A DNA stretch of 64,000 bases from Microbulbifer elongatus (lineage in GTDB: Bacteria > Pseudomonadota > Gammaproteobacteria > Pseudomonadales > Cellvibrionaceae), in contig NZ_CP088953.1 in the NCBI RefSeq assembly GCF_021165935.1, positions 1,845,501-1,909,500 on the forward strand, in the 5' to 3' direction. The notes beneath the pieces were generated by a model, which saw only the letters and a program-made list of their open reading frames with translations, was not told the origin of the DNA and made no database searches. A program made the translations under genes and the position numbers. The number at the start of each line of letters is the position of its first letter. Position 1 is the stretch's first letter. Shown piece after piece: positions 26,383 through 35,964 of the stretch.

Positions 26383-28149
26383 ATGGGTGCCGTGAAAAAG
26401 CAGCAGCAACAACAGCAGCAGGGGATCGCCCGCTGGCGCTTCGCGCTGGTGGCGGGGCTGCTGTGCGCGCTTGCCGCAGCACTTGTGGTGCACCTGGCCG
26501 GTTTACAGGTGCTGCCGGAGCAGGACCGGGGATACCGCTTCCTGCAGGACCAGGGGCGCGCCCGAACCATCCGCACTGAAGAGATCGCCGCCTATCGCGG
26601 CAGCATTGTGGATCGCAATGGCGAGTTACTCGCCGTTAGTACTCCGGTGCACACCATCTGGGCCAACCCGCAGCTACTGAAGGAGGCGGATGCGGCGCAG
26701 CTGCGGAATCTGGCTGCTGCGCTGGATACACCACCGGCACGGCTTGCCAAGCGTCTGGAAAAGTATCGCAACAAAGGGTTTATGTACCTGCGTCGGCATA
26801 TGACGCCCGAGGGCGCACAGAAAGTGCTCAGTCTGGATCTTGCCGGGGTCTACAGCAAAAAAGAATACCGTCGCTTTTACCCTGCCGGTGAAGTCACGGC
26901 GCAGTTGCTGGGCTTTACTGATATTGACGATCTCGGGCAGGAGGGGCTCGAGCTGGCCTACGAGCAATCGCTTGCGGGGGAACCCGGTAAGCGGCAGGTC
27001 GTCAAGGATCTGAAAGGTCGCACCGTGCGGGATCTGGCGGTGAAGCAGGAAGCGCGCCCGGGGCGCGATCTGCAACTCACGATTGATATGCGTCTGCAGT
27101 ATCTGGCGTACCGCGAGCTGAAAAAGGCGGTTGCGGAAAACGGCGCGGCCTCCGGCTATATGGTGATTCTGGATACCCGAACCGGTGATGTGTTGGCAAT
27201 GGCCAATCAGCCCTCGTTCAACCCCAATAACCGCGCCGGGGTCAAAGCGGCCGCCATGCGCAACCGCGCGCTGATCGACCAGTTTGAGCCGGGCTCCACC
27301 ATCAAGCCGCTGACCGCTCTGGCCGCGCTGGAAACCGGGCGCTGGCAGCCGCATACCCGGATCAATACCAGTCCCGGCTATATCCGCCTGCCGGGTAAGA
27401 CTCTGCTGGATCCCGTGAACTATGGCGAAATTGACCTGACCCGGGTCATCACCAAATCCAGCCAGGTGGGGATTACCAAGGTGGCGATGGATCTCGAGCC
27501 GGAAACCCTGCGTGGGTTGTTTTACCGGTTGGGGCTGGGCGAAGCGGTTGGCAGCGGATTCCCCGGGGAGGCGCCGGGAATATTGCCAACCCGGGGACGA
27601 TGGCACCCCATTGAGCTGGCCAACTTTGCTTTCGGCTACGGTTTAACAGTGAACGCAGTGCAACTGGCGCAGGCCTACAGTGTCGTCGCGAACGCCGGGC
27701 TCAAACGCCCGGTTTCGCTGATTCTGGAACCCGGAAAAACGCCTCAGGACGCTGACCGGGTGGTGGAATCCGAGCTGGCAAGGGAAGTCACCGCCATGCT
27801 CGAAACGGTAATCGGCCCGGAAGGAACCGGCCGGCACGCAGCGGTAGAAGGTTACCGGGTGGCCGGTAAAACCGGCACCGTACACAAGGTAGGCAGCGAA
27901 GGTTACGCGGACAACCGCTACCGCTCGGTGTTTGCGGGGTTTGTGCCGGCGGATAACCCGCGCCTGGCGGCGGTGGTGGTGATCGACGACCCCACCAGCA
28001 CCAAATACTACGGCGGTGAAGTCGCTGCGCCGGTGTTTGGAAAAGTGATGACTGGCGCCATGCGTTTGCTGCAGGTGCCACCGGAGAAAATCGCGCCGGC
28101 TGAGCAGCAGTTGGCGACGCAGCTGGACGAGAGAGGTACTACATCGTGA
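26383..28149 (+). CDS. ftsI: Septal transpeptidase FtsI (PBP3)
   Basis: A 588-residue class B penicillin-binding protein that cross-links septal peptidoglycan. A cytoplasmic start with seven consecutive Gln (residues 7-13) precedes the membrane helix (about 19-40); then the pedestal domain and transpeptidase domain. Active-site motifs are STIK (Ser305-Lys308), SSQ (359-361) and KTGT (496-499). The second motif is SSN in E. coli, so Asn is replaced by Gln at the matching position. The gene overlaps murE by four bases (GTGA). Confidence 0.96.
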   Translation: MGAVKKQQQQQQQGIARWRFALVAGLLCALAAALVVHLAGLQVLPEQDRGYRFLQDQGRARTIRTEEIAAYRGSIVDRNGELLAVSTPVHTIWANPQLLKEADAAQLRNLAAALDTPPARLAKRLEKYRNKGFMYLRRHMTPEGAQKVLSLDLAGVYSKKEYRRFYPAGEVTAQLLGFTDIDDLGQEGLELAYEQSLAGEPGKRQVVKDLKGRTVRDLAVKQEARPGRDLQLTIDMRLQYLAYRELKKAVAENGAASGYMVILDTRTGDVLAMANQPSFNPNNRAGVKAAAMRNRALIDQFEPGSTIKPLTALAALETGRWQPHTRINTSPGYIRLPGKTLLDPVNYGEIDLTRVITKSSQVGITKVAMDLEPETLRGLFYRLGLGEAVGSGFPGEAPGILPTRGRWHPIELANFAFGYGLTVNAVQLAQAYSVVANAGLKRPVSLILEPGKTPQDADRVVESELAREVTAMLETVIGPEGTGRHAAVEGYRVAGKTGTVHKVGSEGYADNRYRSVFAGFVPADNPRLAAVVVIDDPTSTKYYGGEVAAPVFGKVMTGAMRLLQVPPEKIAPAEQQLATQLDERGTTS

Positions 28150-29681
28150 CCCAGCGGAATCAGACACAAAATGGCGCCGTATCCCTGGCTACCCTGGTGC
28201 CGGGCTATGCCGGTATCCCCGATATTGCCGTCACCGGCGTCGCTCTCGATAGCCGTCAGGTACAGGCGGGCGATGTATTTATGGCGTTGCGCGGTACGGT
28301 GGTGGATGGGCGTGAATTCATCGACAGTGCCATTGCCGCAGGCGCCGCCGTGGTTCTGGCGGATGGCGAGACGCTCGGTAGCGAGGAGCGCAATGGTATT
28401 CAGATTGTGTCCGTACCCGGCCTTGCGGCCCGGGTCGGCGAAATAGCCGCGCGTTTTTACGGGAATCCCAGTGCTTCCATGTATCTGGTCGGGATAACCG
28501 GTACCAACGGAAAATCCACCTGTGCATATCTGACCTCGCAGCTTTTGGCGGCACACTTTGGTCGTGCTGCGGTCATGGGCACGATCGGCAACGGTGTATG
28601 GAAAGACGGCGACGTCGAGCTCGTGGATACCGGCCTGACTACCCCCGACCCCGTGCGTCTGCAGAAGGATTACGCCGAATTCTATGTCCAGGGTGCCCGC
28701 GCCGGTGCCATGGAAGTGTCTTCCCATTCCCTGGCTCAGGGGCGTGTGCACGGGCTGGAATTTGATACTGCGGTATTCACCAACCTGACACGGGATCACC
28801 TGGATTACCACGGCAATATGGCGGCTTACGGCGCTGCCAAAGAAAAGCTGTTTGGCCTGCCAAAGCTAAAGCGCGGCGTAATCAATATCGACGATCCATT
28901 CGGAGCGCAGATGGTGGAGCGCTGCAAGCTGCGCGGTCTGAAAACCATTACCTACGGGCTGCAGTCCGGCGACTTGCAGATCCGGGATCTGAAACGTCTG
29001 GACAGTGGCTTTTCCGTGCACCTGATCACCCCGTGGGGCGAGGGTGAGCTGAGAGCGCCCTTAATCGGTGACTTCAATATTCACAACGCGCTGGCGGTTG
29101 TCGCCGCAGCGGGTGCGGCAGGTATGCCGCTGGAAGCAATTCTGACCGCTTTTGCAGACATTCGGCCGGTGCCGGGGCGCATGGAGCGTGTGGTAGTTGA
29201 TGGCGCGGAGCAAATCAGTGTCCTGGTGGACTACGCCCATACCCCGGATGCACTGCGCGCAGCGCTGGAAGCGGCGCGCCCTTACTGCCGCGGAAAATTG
29301 TGGTGTGTGTTCGGGTGTGGCGGCGACCGGGATACTGGCAAGCGTGCTCCCATGGGGCGAATTGCGGTGGAGCTGTCCGACCGGGCAGTGGTGACCAGTG
29401 ATAACCCGCGCAGTGAAGATTCACAGAAAATTATCGACGATATCCTGCAGGGTACCGATGGCCTGCAAAACGCGGCTGAAACTACCTGCGCAGTGAAAAT
29501 CGACCGCGCGGAAGCTATCGCGTATGCCATCGCGCAGGCTGCGCCCGGCGACATTGTCCTGATTGCCGGCAAGGGGCACGAGGACTACCAGCTGGTTGGT
29601 GGTGAAAAGTTGCATTTCTGCGATCGCGAGCAGGCAACTGCCGCACTGCAGCAGCGCATCACCGCAGGGAGCGAACAATGA
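28146..29681 (+). CDS. murE: UDP-MurNAc-tripeptide ligase MurE (meso-DAP type)
   Basis: The 511-residue ligase adds meso-diaminopimelate to UDP-MurNAc-L-Ala-D-Glu. The ATP loop is ITGTNGKSTCAYLTSQLL, with EVSSHSLAQGRVHGLEFDTA and TNLTRDHLDYHGNM following; the central domain ends with VDYAHTPDALRAAL. The C-terminal SDNPRSEDSQKIIDDI carries the DNPR motif that selects meso-DAP over lysine. GTG 28146 overlaps the ftsI stop, and the murF ATG overlaps its own stop. Confidence 0.97.
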   Translation: MTQRNQTQNGAVSLATLVPGYAGIPDIAVTGVALDSRQVQAGDVFMALRGTVVDGREFIDSAIAAGAAVVLADGETLGSEERNGIQIVSVPGLAARVGEIAARFYGNPSASMYLVGITGTNGKSTCAYLTSQLLAAHFGRAAVMGTIGNGVWKDGDVELVDTGLTTPDPVRLQKDYAEFYVQGARAGAMEVSSHSLAQGRVHGLEFDTAVFTNLTRDHLDYHGNMAAYGAAKEKLFGLPKLKRGVINIDDPFGAQMVERCKLRGLKTITYGLQSGDLQIRDLKRLDSGFSVHLITPWGEGELRAPLIGDFNIHNALAVVAAAGAAGMPLEAILTAFADIRPVPGRMERVVVDGAEQISVLVDYAHTPDALRAALEAARPYCRGKLWCVFGCGGDRDTGKRAPMGRIAVELSDRAVVTSDNPRSEDSQKIIDDILQGTDGLQNAAETTCAVKIDRAEAIAYAIAQAAPGDIVLIAGKGHEDYQLVGGEKLHFCDREQATAALQQRITAGSEQ

Positions 29682-31057
29682 TCGCGCCACTCTCACTGCA
29701 ACAGCTGCAACAGCGTTTCGGCGGCGAGCTGGTCAATGGCTCGGTGTGCTTCGATGCGGTGTGCACGGATACACGCAAGCTGGATGCCGGGGCCCTGTTC
29801 GTGGCGTTGCGTGGTGAGAACTTCGATGCACACGATTTCCTTCCCGCCGTAGACGGAAAGGTGCTCGGTGTCGTTACCGAACAGCGCCTGGAAAACTCCA
29901 CCATGCCCCAGTGGATTGTGGCGGATACCAGTATTGCACTTGGACAGATTGGTCGTTTGTGTCGAGAGCAGTTCAACGGTCCGGTGATCGGTATTACCGG
30001 ATCCTGTGGAAAAACCACAGTGAAAGAAATGATGGCGGCGATTTTCGCTCAGCGCCACCGGGTGTGTGTGACAAGAGGCAACCTGAACAATCACTTCGGT
30101 GTGCCCATGACCCTGTTTTCCCTGTCACCGGAACACGAAGTTCTGATTGTGGAAATGGGAGCCAGCGGCCCCAATGAAATTGGCTACCTGTGCGGGATTG
30201 CCAGGCCCGGCATCACCGCGGTCAACAATGTGATGCCCGCGCACGTGGAAGGTTTTGGATCCGTGGATGGTATTGCGACCGCCAAGGGGCAGATCTATAC
30301 CACCCTCGATCCAGGGGGCGTGGCGGTATTGAATGCCGATGATAACTACGCGGATTACTGGCGCGGTGAAATGCCCGAAGGGGTGCGCGCCCTGGAGGTG
30401 GGCTTTGGTCACCAGTGTGCAATTCATCCGGTCAATATCCAGATGGATGCACTGGGGTGCGCAGCCTTTGACCTTGTGGTCGAAGGCGTGTCCCATCCGG
30501 TGAAACTGCAGGTGCTGGGTGAACACAATGTACACAACGCTCTGGTGGCAGCGGGCTGCGCTCACGCGGCCGGAATCCCGGTTGCGGAAATCGCCAGTGG
30601 CCTGAGCGCGGCCAGCGGTGTGGGCGGGCGGATGCAATCACTCCCAGGCCGCAAAGGAGCGACAGTCATTGATGACAGTTACAACGCCAACCCGGGTTCG
30701 GTCAGTGCGGCGATTGAGCTGCTGGCGCAGCGCAATGGCAAAAAGGTCCTGGTGCTCGGGGATATGGCAGAGCTGGGGCCCGAAGCAGACAGCGCCCACC
30801 GGGATATGGGCAGACTGGCCCGGGAGCGCGGTATCGATCAGTTGTTTACCCTGGGCACTTTGAGCGGCGCCGCGAGTGTGGAGTTCGCCGCCGGTCGTCA
30901 ACACGGACAAAGAAATTTTTCCGAACGCGAGCCGCTGATTGAAGCGCTGGCCTCGGAACTGGATGAAAGCACCACTGTGCTGGTGAAAGGTTCCCGCAGT
31001 GCGCGAATGGAACTGGTTGTGCAGGCACTGACCAACGGGAATCAAGAGAAGGTTTAA
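29678..31057 (+). CDS. murF: UDP-MurNAc-pentapeptide synthase MurF
   Basis: The 459-residue ligase adds D-Ala-D-Ala to the tripeptide precursor. The N-terminal domain has DTRKLDAGALFVALRGENFD; the ATP loop is GITGSCGKTTVKEMMAAIF, then TRGNLNNHFGVPMTLFSL and EMGASGPNEIGYL. The C-terminal part holds VIDDSYNANPGSVSAAIELL and LVLGDMAELGPEADSAHRDM. It needs D-Ala-D-Ala from a Ddl enzyme, which is not encoded in this cluster. ATGA overlap with murE. Confidence 0.97.
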   Translation: MIAPLSLQQLQQRFGGELVNGSVCFDAVCTDTRKLDAGALFVALRGENFDAHDFLPAVDGKVLGVVTEQRLENSTMPQWIVADTSIALGQIGRLCREQFNGPVIGITGSCGKTTVKEMMAAIFAQRHRVCVTRGNLNNHFGVPMTLFSLSPEHEVLIVEMGASGPNEIGYLCGIARPGITAVNNVMPAHVEGFGSVDGIATAKGQIYTTLDPGGVAVLNADDNYADYWRGEMPEGVRALEVGFGHQCAIHPVNIQMDALGCAAFDLVVEGVSHPVKLQVLGEHNVHNALVAAGCAHAAGIPVAEIASGLSAASGVGGRMQSLPGRKGATVIDDSYNANPGSVSAAIELLAQRNGKKVLVLGDMAELGPEADSAHRDMGRLARERGIDQLFTLGTLSGAASVEFAAGRQHGQRNFSEREPLIEALASELDESTTVLVKGSRSARMELVVQALTNGNQEKV

Positions 31058-31060
31058 CCC

Positions 31061-32146
31061 ATGCTGCTTTGGCTGGCTGAATATTTACAACAATTCGAAA
31101 AAGGCTTCGCGGTCTTTGACTACCTGACCGTGCGCGCAATTCTCAGTGCTCTGACGGCGCTGGGAATATCCCTGTTGGTAGGTCCTCGCATGATTACCTG
31201 GCTCAACCGCCTTCAGGTCGGTCAGGCGGTGCGGGATGATGGACCGCAATCCCACCTGAGCAAATCCGGCACACCCACGATGGGTGGCACCCTGATTCTT
31301 GCGGCGATTTTTTCCGGAGCCTTGCTCTGGTCTGACCTGAGTAACCGGTTGGTGTGGGTCACCTTACTGGTGACTTTCGTGTTTGGCGCCGTGGGCTTTG
31401 TGGACGACTACAAAAAAGTGGTGGAGAAGAACTCCCGGGGGTTGATCGCCCGCTGGAAGTATTTCTGGCAGTCGGTTGCCGGCCTGGGTGCTGCCATCTA
31501 TCTGTACATGACGGCCACCTCGCCTGCGGAAACCCAGTTGTTTGTACCTTTTTTCAAGGACGTGGCGATTAACCTGGGGCCGGTCACATTTATTCTGCTG
31601 ACGTATTTCGTCGTGGTGGGATCCAGTAACGCGGTAAATCTGACCGATGGCCTGGACGGCTTGGCCATCATGCCTTCGGTAATGGTCGGCGGTGCTCTGG
31701 GTGTCATTGCCTATCTGGTAGGCCATGTGGAATTTGCCACCTATCTGCATATTCCGTCCATTTCTGGTGCGGGTGAGCTAGCGGTGTTCTGTGCTGCACT
31801 GGGCGGTGCCGGGCTCGGGTTTCTCTGGTTCAACACCTACCCGGCACAGGTATTCATGGGGGATGTAGGCGCTCTCGCACTGGGTGCTGCCCTCGGCATT
31901 ATCGCGGTCATTACTCGCCACGAGATCGTGTTGTTCATCATGGGTGGTGTTTTTGTGATGGAAACTGTGTCGGTCATCCTGCAGGTCGCATCTTTCAAAT
32001 TGACCGGTAAGCGCATCTTTCGCATGGCGCCACTCCACCACCACTTTGAATTGAAAGGGTGGCCGGAGCCGCGCGTGATCGTACGCTTCTGGATTATCAC
32101 CGTGGTACTGGTGCTGGCTGGGCTGGCAACGCTCAAATTACGTTAA
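31061..32146 (+). CDS. mraY: Phospho-MurNAc-pentapeptide transferase MraY
   Basis: A 361-residue polytopic enzyme (ten helices expected) that makes lipid I from undecaprenyl phosphate and UDP-MurNAc-pentapeptide. Motifs seen are [34 protein letters not shown] (Asp-Asp pair), [18 protein letters not shown] (catalytic Asp) and [20 protein letters not shown]. Length and order are normal. Confidence 0.98.
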   Translation: MLLWLAEYLQQFEKGFAVFDYLTVRAILSALTALGISLLVGPRMITWLNRLQVGQAVRDDGPQSHLSKSGTPTMGGTLILAAIFSGALLWSDLSNRLVWVTLLVTFVFGAVGFVDDYKKVVEKNSRGLIARWKYFWQSVAGLGAAIYLYMTATSPAETQLFVPFFKDVAINLGPVTFILLTYFVVVGSSNAVNLTDGLDGLAIMPSVMVGGALGVIAYLVGHVEFATYLHIPSISGAGELAVFCAALGGAGLGFLWFNTYPAQVFMGDVGALALGAALGIIAVITRHEIVLFIMGGVFVMETVSVILQVASFKLTGKRIFRMAPLHHHFELKGWPEPRVIVRFWIITVVLVLAGLATLKLR

Positions 32147-32185
32147 GCAAACACATTCGGGAATCGCGGAAAACATAAAAAGCCA

Positions 32186-33601
32186 ATGAGCCTTATTGCA
32201 ACTTCGGAGAAAAAAGTGGTGATCGGACTGGGCGCTACCGGGCAATCGGTGGTGCGCTATCTGCTGCGCCAGGGAATTGCTCCGGTGGTTGTTGATAGTC
32301 GCGAGGCCCCGCCCGCGCTGGCGCAGTTCCAGGCTGACTATCCGGAGGTCGCGGTGGAGTGCGGTCCGCTGAACCGGGAAACCCTGCTGGGGGCCAGCGA
32401 AATTATCGTGAGCCCGGGTATTGGTGTCGCTGAGCCCGCAATTGCGGCGGCGGTAACTGCAGGTATCCCGGTGGTCGGCGATATTGAGCTTTTTGCCCGG
32501 GAGATCGCTCGTGCTGAGGTAAAGCCAAAGGTGATCGCGATCACCGGGTCCAACGGTAAAAGCACCGTCACCACCCTGATGGGAAAAATGGTGGAAGCCG
32601 CGGGAATGCGTGTGGAAGTGGGGGGCAACATCGGCATCCCGGTTCTGGACATGCTAGAGCGCTGTGGCCAGGCACTGTCGGATGTTTTCGTATTGGAGCT
32701 GTCCAGTTTTCAGCTCGAAACGACTTATTCACTGGCACCGGACGTCGCAACCATTCTGAATATCAGCGCCGATCACATGGATCGGTACGCCAATATGGCG
32801 GCCTACCATCAGGCGAAGCAGAGGGTATACCGCCACGCGGAGCAGCTGGTGGTCAATCGTGCAGACGCGCTCACCCGTGGGCCATTGGGCAAAGACCGGA
32901 TGGAGTGGAGTTTTGGTCTCGACCGGCCGGATCTGCGTCAGTTTGGTGTGATTGTCGATGCAGCCGGGCAATGGCTGGCCAAGGGCTCGGAAAAGCTTAT
33001 GCGCACCAGCGACATGGCCATGGTGGGGAGCCATAACGTGGCCAATGCGCTCGCGGCACTGGCGCTCGGCAATGCGGTGGGCATCCCCCTGGCGCCGATG
33101 CTTGAGACACTGCGCAGTTTCACCGGGCTGGCGCACCGTTGTGAGCGGGTGGGTGACCAGGGTGGAGTCATTTACGTGAACGACTCCAAAGGTACCAATG
33201 TTGGCGCCACGCGGGCCGCACTGGACGGACTGGCGGAAGACGGGCGCAAAATCGTGTTGATCGCCGGTGGCGATGGTAAGGGGGCTGATTTTGCGCCCCT
33301 CGCAGAAGCCGCGAATACCCTGCGTGGCCTGGTGACCATCGGTGTGGATGGGCCGCAAATCGCGCGGGTTTTTGCCGACAGTGTTGCCCACGCCTCCGCC
33401 AGTGATATGCCGCAAGCGGTGCAAAAAGCCAGTGCCCTGGCACAAGCCGGTGATTATGTGCTGCTTTCTCCGGCGTGTGCGAGTTTCGACATGTACCGCA
33501 ATTTTGAGGCGCGCGGTGAAGACTTCCGACGCGTGGTCCAGCAGTTTTTGTCGACTGAGGGCGCGGGTGCCCACCATGCCGCGAAACGGAGCGAGCCATG
33601 A
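32186..33601 (+). CDS. murD: UDP-MurNAc-L-alanine:D-glutamate ligase MurD
   Basis: The 471-residue ligase adds D-Glu to UDP-MurNAc-L-Ala. The N-terminal Rossmann region has VVIGLGATGQSVVRYLLRQG; the ATP loop is AITGSNGKSTVTTLMGKM, followed by GGNIGIPVLDML and ELSSFQLETTYSLAPDVATI, then NISADHMDRYANMAAYHQAK and VYVNDSKGTNVGATRAAL-type motif (INDSKATN region). The C-terminal LLSPACASFDMYRNFEARGE is diagnostic. The first nine residues are poorly conserved. ATGA overlap with ftsW. Confidence 0.97.
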   Translation: MSLIATSEKKVVIGLGATGQSVVRYLLRQGIAPVVVDSREAPPALAQFQADYPEVAVECGPLNRETLLGASEIIVSPGIGVAEPAIAAAVTAGIPVVGDIELFAREIARAEVKPKVIAITGSNGKSTVTTLMGKMVEAAGMRVEVGGNIGIPVLDMLERCGQALSDVFVLELSSFQLETTYSLAPDVATILNISADHMDRYANMAAYHQAKQRVYRHAEQLVVNRADALTRGPLGKDRMEWSFGLDRPDLRQFGVIVDAAGQWLAKGSEKLMRTSDMAMVGSHNVANALAALALGNAVGIPLAPMLETLRSFTGLAHRCERVGDQGGVIYVNDSKGTNVGATRAALDGLAEDGRKIVLIAGGDGKGADFAPLAEAANTLRGLVTIGVDGPQIARVFADSVAHASASDMPQAVQKASALAQAGDYVLLSPACASFDMYRNFEARGEDFRRVVQQFLSTEGAGAHHAAKRSEP

Positions 33602-34824
33602 GCAAGTTGCCGCTGACCGCTGCCAATCAGGAGACGGATCCCTACGCCTGGGTGCTGCCATTCTGTGTCGCCGCTCTGGCAAGTATTGGTGTCGTCATGG
33701 TCGCTTCTGCGTCGGTCGCCTACGCCGCGGATCTGTATGGGGACCAGTGGTACTTCCTCAAACGGCATCTGGTGTTTCTGGCTGTGGGGGTCTCCGGTGC
33801 CTTTGTACTGAGTCGGGTTTCACTCAGTACCTGGTCCAACCTGTCGTGGACATTATTGATTTTTGCCTGCGCCATGTTGTTGGTGGTCTTGATCCCCGGT
33901 GTGGGGCGTGCGGTCAACGGCAGTATGCGCTGGATAGCCCTGGGGCCGATAACCGTGCAGCCAGCAGAGATTGCCAAGTTCTGCTGTCTGGTATTTTTTG
34001 CCAGTTTCCTGACCCGTCGTCAGGAGAAGTTGCGGCACTGGAGCAGCTTTATGGTGCCAATTTCCGTATTGGCCATTGTGGCAATTCTGTTGCTGCTGGA
34101 GCCGGATTTTGGCTCTGTCGTCGTGATCGCGGGGACCGCTCTGGCGATGGTATTTCTTGCGGGGGCGCGATTGCCGCATACATTCATGCTGGTAGCGCTG
34201 GCGGCCTGCGGGTTGGTAATGATGGCGATTTTCAGTCCATACCGACTTCAGCGTCTCACCACATTCTGGGACCCCTGGGCGGAGCAGTACGCGGCCGGTT
34301 ATCAGCTTACGCAGTCCCTGATTGCTTTCGGTCGTGGTGAGTGGTTTGGCGTGGGGCTTGGTAACAGCGTGCAGAAGCTGTTTTACCTGCCGGAGGCGCA
34401 CACCGACTTTGTGTTTGCGATTCTCGCGGAAGAGTGGGGGCTGGTTGGGGGCTTGCTGGTAATAGCCCTGTACAGTGCGCTGACCTGGTCATTGTTGCGA
34501 CTGGTGCGCAGAGCGCTACAGAAACAGGCGTACTTTGCGGCCTTGCTGACCTTCGGTATTGCGGTACTGCTGGCCGGGCAGGCCTTCGTGAATATGGGGG
34601 TGGCATCGGGGCTTCTGCCGACCAAAGGGCTGACACTGCCGTTTGTCAGTTCCGGTGGTTCCAGCCTCGTGGTGTGCTTTGGACTGTTTGCACTGGCCTG
34701 GCGCGCGCAGAAAGAACTGAATAGTGAACAGGGTGACGACGAAGGTCGTCTTGCTCGAATCAGCCAGCTGCCGATATTCAATCCACTACAGCTGGGTGAT
34801 CGAAAAACCGGGGAGGCGGCGTGA
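33598..34824 (+). CDS. ftsW: Septal SEDS glycosyltransferase FtsW
   Basis: A 408-residue SEDS protein with about ten membrane helices; polymerises septal glycan with FtsI. Conserved elements are GVGRAVNGSMRWIALGPITV, QPAEIAKFCCLVFFASFLTR, LLLEPDFGSVVVI (catalytic Asp in EPDFG), YQLTQSLIAFGRGEWFGVGL, LPEAHTDFVFAILAEEWGL and GLTLPFVSSGGSSLV. The C-terminal tail (about 385-408) is cytoplasmic. Its stop overlaps the murG ATG (TGATG). Confidence 0.97.
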   Translation: MSKLPLTAANQETDPYAWVLPFCVAALASIGVVMVASASVAYAADLYGDQWYFLKRHLVFLAVGVSGAFVLSRVSLSTWSNLSWTLLIFACAMLLVVLIPGVGRAVNGSMRWIALGPITVQPAEIAKFCCLVFFASFLTRRQEKLRHWSSFMVPISVLAIVAILLLLEPDFGSVVVIAGTALAMVFLAGARLPHTFMLVALAACGLVMMAIFSPYRLQRLTTFWDPWAEQYAAGYQLTQSLIAFGRGEWFGVGLGNSVQKLFYLPEAHTDFVFAILAEEWGLVGGLLVIALYSALTWSLLRLVRRALQKQAYFAALLTFGIAVLLAGQAFVNMGVASGLLPTKGLTLPFVSSGGSSLVVCFGLFALAWRAQKELNSEQGDDEGRLARISQLPIFNPLQLGDRKTGEAA

Positions 34825-35921
34825 TGAGCGTAGATGAAGCAGCCAAGCCTTTTGCCGGCAAAAAAATTCTGATGATGGCCGGCGGTACTGGCGGCCACGT
34901 GTTTCCGGCACTGGCAGTGGCCAATGCCTTGCGGGAACAGGGCGCTGCGATTGAGTGGCTGGGCACCAGGCGCGGAATCGAATCGCAATTGATTCCTGCG
35001 GCCAATATTCCGCTGCATTTCATTACCGTGGAAGGTATTCGCGGAAAGGGAAAAGCGGCCCTGCTGAAAGCGCCATTGCAGATCAGCAAGGCGGTATGGC
35101 AGGCCCGCAAGGTAGTAAAAGCGGTGGCGCCAGATGCCGTTCTGGGCTTTGGTGGTTTTGCCACTGGCCCCGGTGGCGTGGCCGCGCGGCTCGCCGGAGT
35201 GCCCCTGATTATTCATGAGCAGAATGCGGTAGCCGGTACTACCAACCGGCTGCTGGCAAGAGTGGCGAACCGTGTACTGGAAGCTTTCCCCAGCGGCCTG
35301 CCGAACGCGGAAGAAGTGGGCAACCCGGTCCGCGAGGAAATTTCCCGGTTGCCCGCACCGGCTGAACGGGTGGGAACAAAACAGCCACTGCGCCTGTTGA
35401 TCCTTGGTGGAAGCCTGGGTGCCGTGGCCATCAACGAGCTGGTGCCGCAGGCGCTGGCAAAAATACACGAGGAAGAACGACCGCAGGTCGTTCATCAGGC
35501 GGGCCAACGGCATCTGGATGTGGCAAAGGAGGCCTACGAGCGGGTCGGGGTGGCGGCGGACGTCGTTCCATTTATTGCCGATATGGCAGCGGCCTACAGT
35601 CAGGCGGATCTGGTGATCTGCCGGTCTGGCGCGCTGACCGTATCGGAAATCGCAGCGGCGGGGCTGGGCGCGATTCTGGTGCCCTTCCCGTTTGCGATTG
35701 ACGATCACCAGACAAAAAATGGCGAGTGGTTGCAACAGGCGGGCGCCGCCCAGGTGATCCAGCAGGATGACCTGGAGGCAGATCAATTGGCGAGTCAGTT
35801 GCAAAGTCTGTTTGCTGATCCGAAAACATTACTGGCCATGGCCGAAGCCGCGCGTCGCGTGGCCAAGCCCGATGCGACTGCGCGGGTACTGTCGGTGTGC
35901 CGTGAAGAATTGGGGTGCTGA
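34824..35921 (+). CDS. murG: UDP-GlcNAc:lipid I N-acetylglucosaminyltransferase MurG
   Basis: The 365-residue GT28 enzyme adds GlcNAc to lipid I to form lipid II. The glycine-rich loop is [20 protein letters not shown]; other motifs are [72 protein letters not shown] and the donor site [22 protein letters not shown] 34824 overlaps the ftsW stop; a GTG one codon earlier is possible. murC follows closely. Confidence 0.97.
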   Translation: MSVDEAAKPFAGKKILMMAGGTGGHVFPALAVANALREQGAAIEWLGTRRGIESQLIPAANIPLHFITVEGIRGKGKAALLKAPLQISKAVWQARKVVKAVAPDAVLGFGGFATGPGGVAARLAGVPLIIHEQNAVAGTTNRLLARVANRVLEAFPSGLPNAEEVGNPVREEISRLPAPAERVGTKQPLRLLILGGSLGAVAINELVPQALAKIHEEERPQVVHQAGQRHLDVAKEAYERVGVAADVVPFIADMAAAYSQADLVICRSGALTVSEIAAAGLGAILVPFPFAIDDHQTKNGEWLQQAGAAQVIQQDDLEADQLASQLQSLFADPKTLLAMAEAARRVAKPDATARVLSVCREELGC

Positions 35922-35964
35922 GATGTCCAAGCAAAGTTCAGAGAGCACCGAATCAGGAAAAGTT

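Noticed and set aside
35767..35964. N-terminal extension of murC into murG
   Set aside because: It overlaps murG and lacks MurC homology; normal MurC begins about 15 residues before [11 protein letters not shown].
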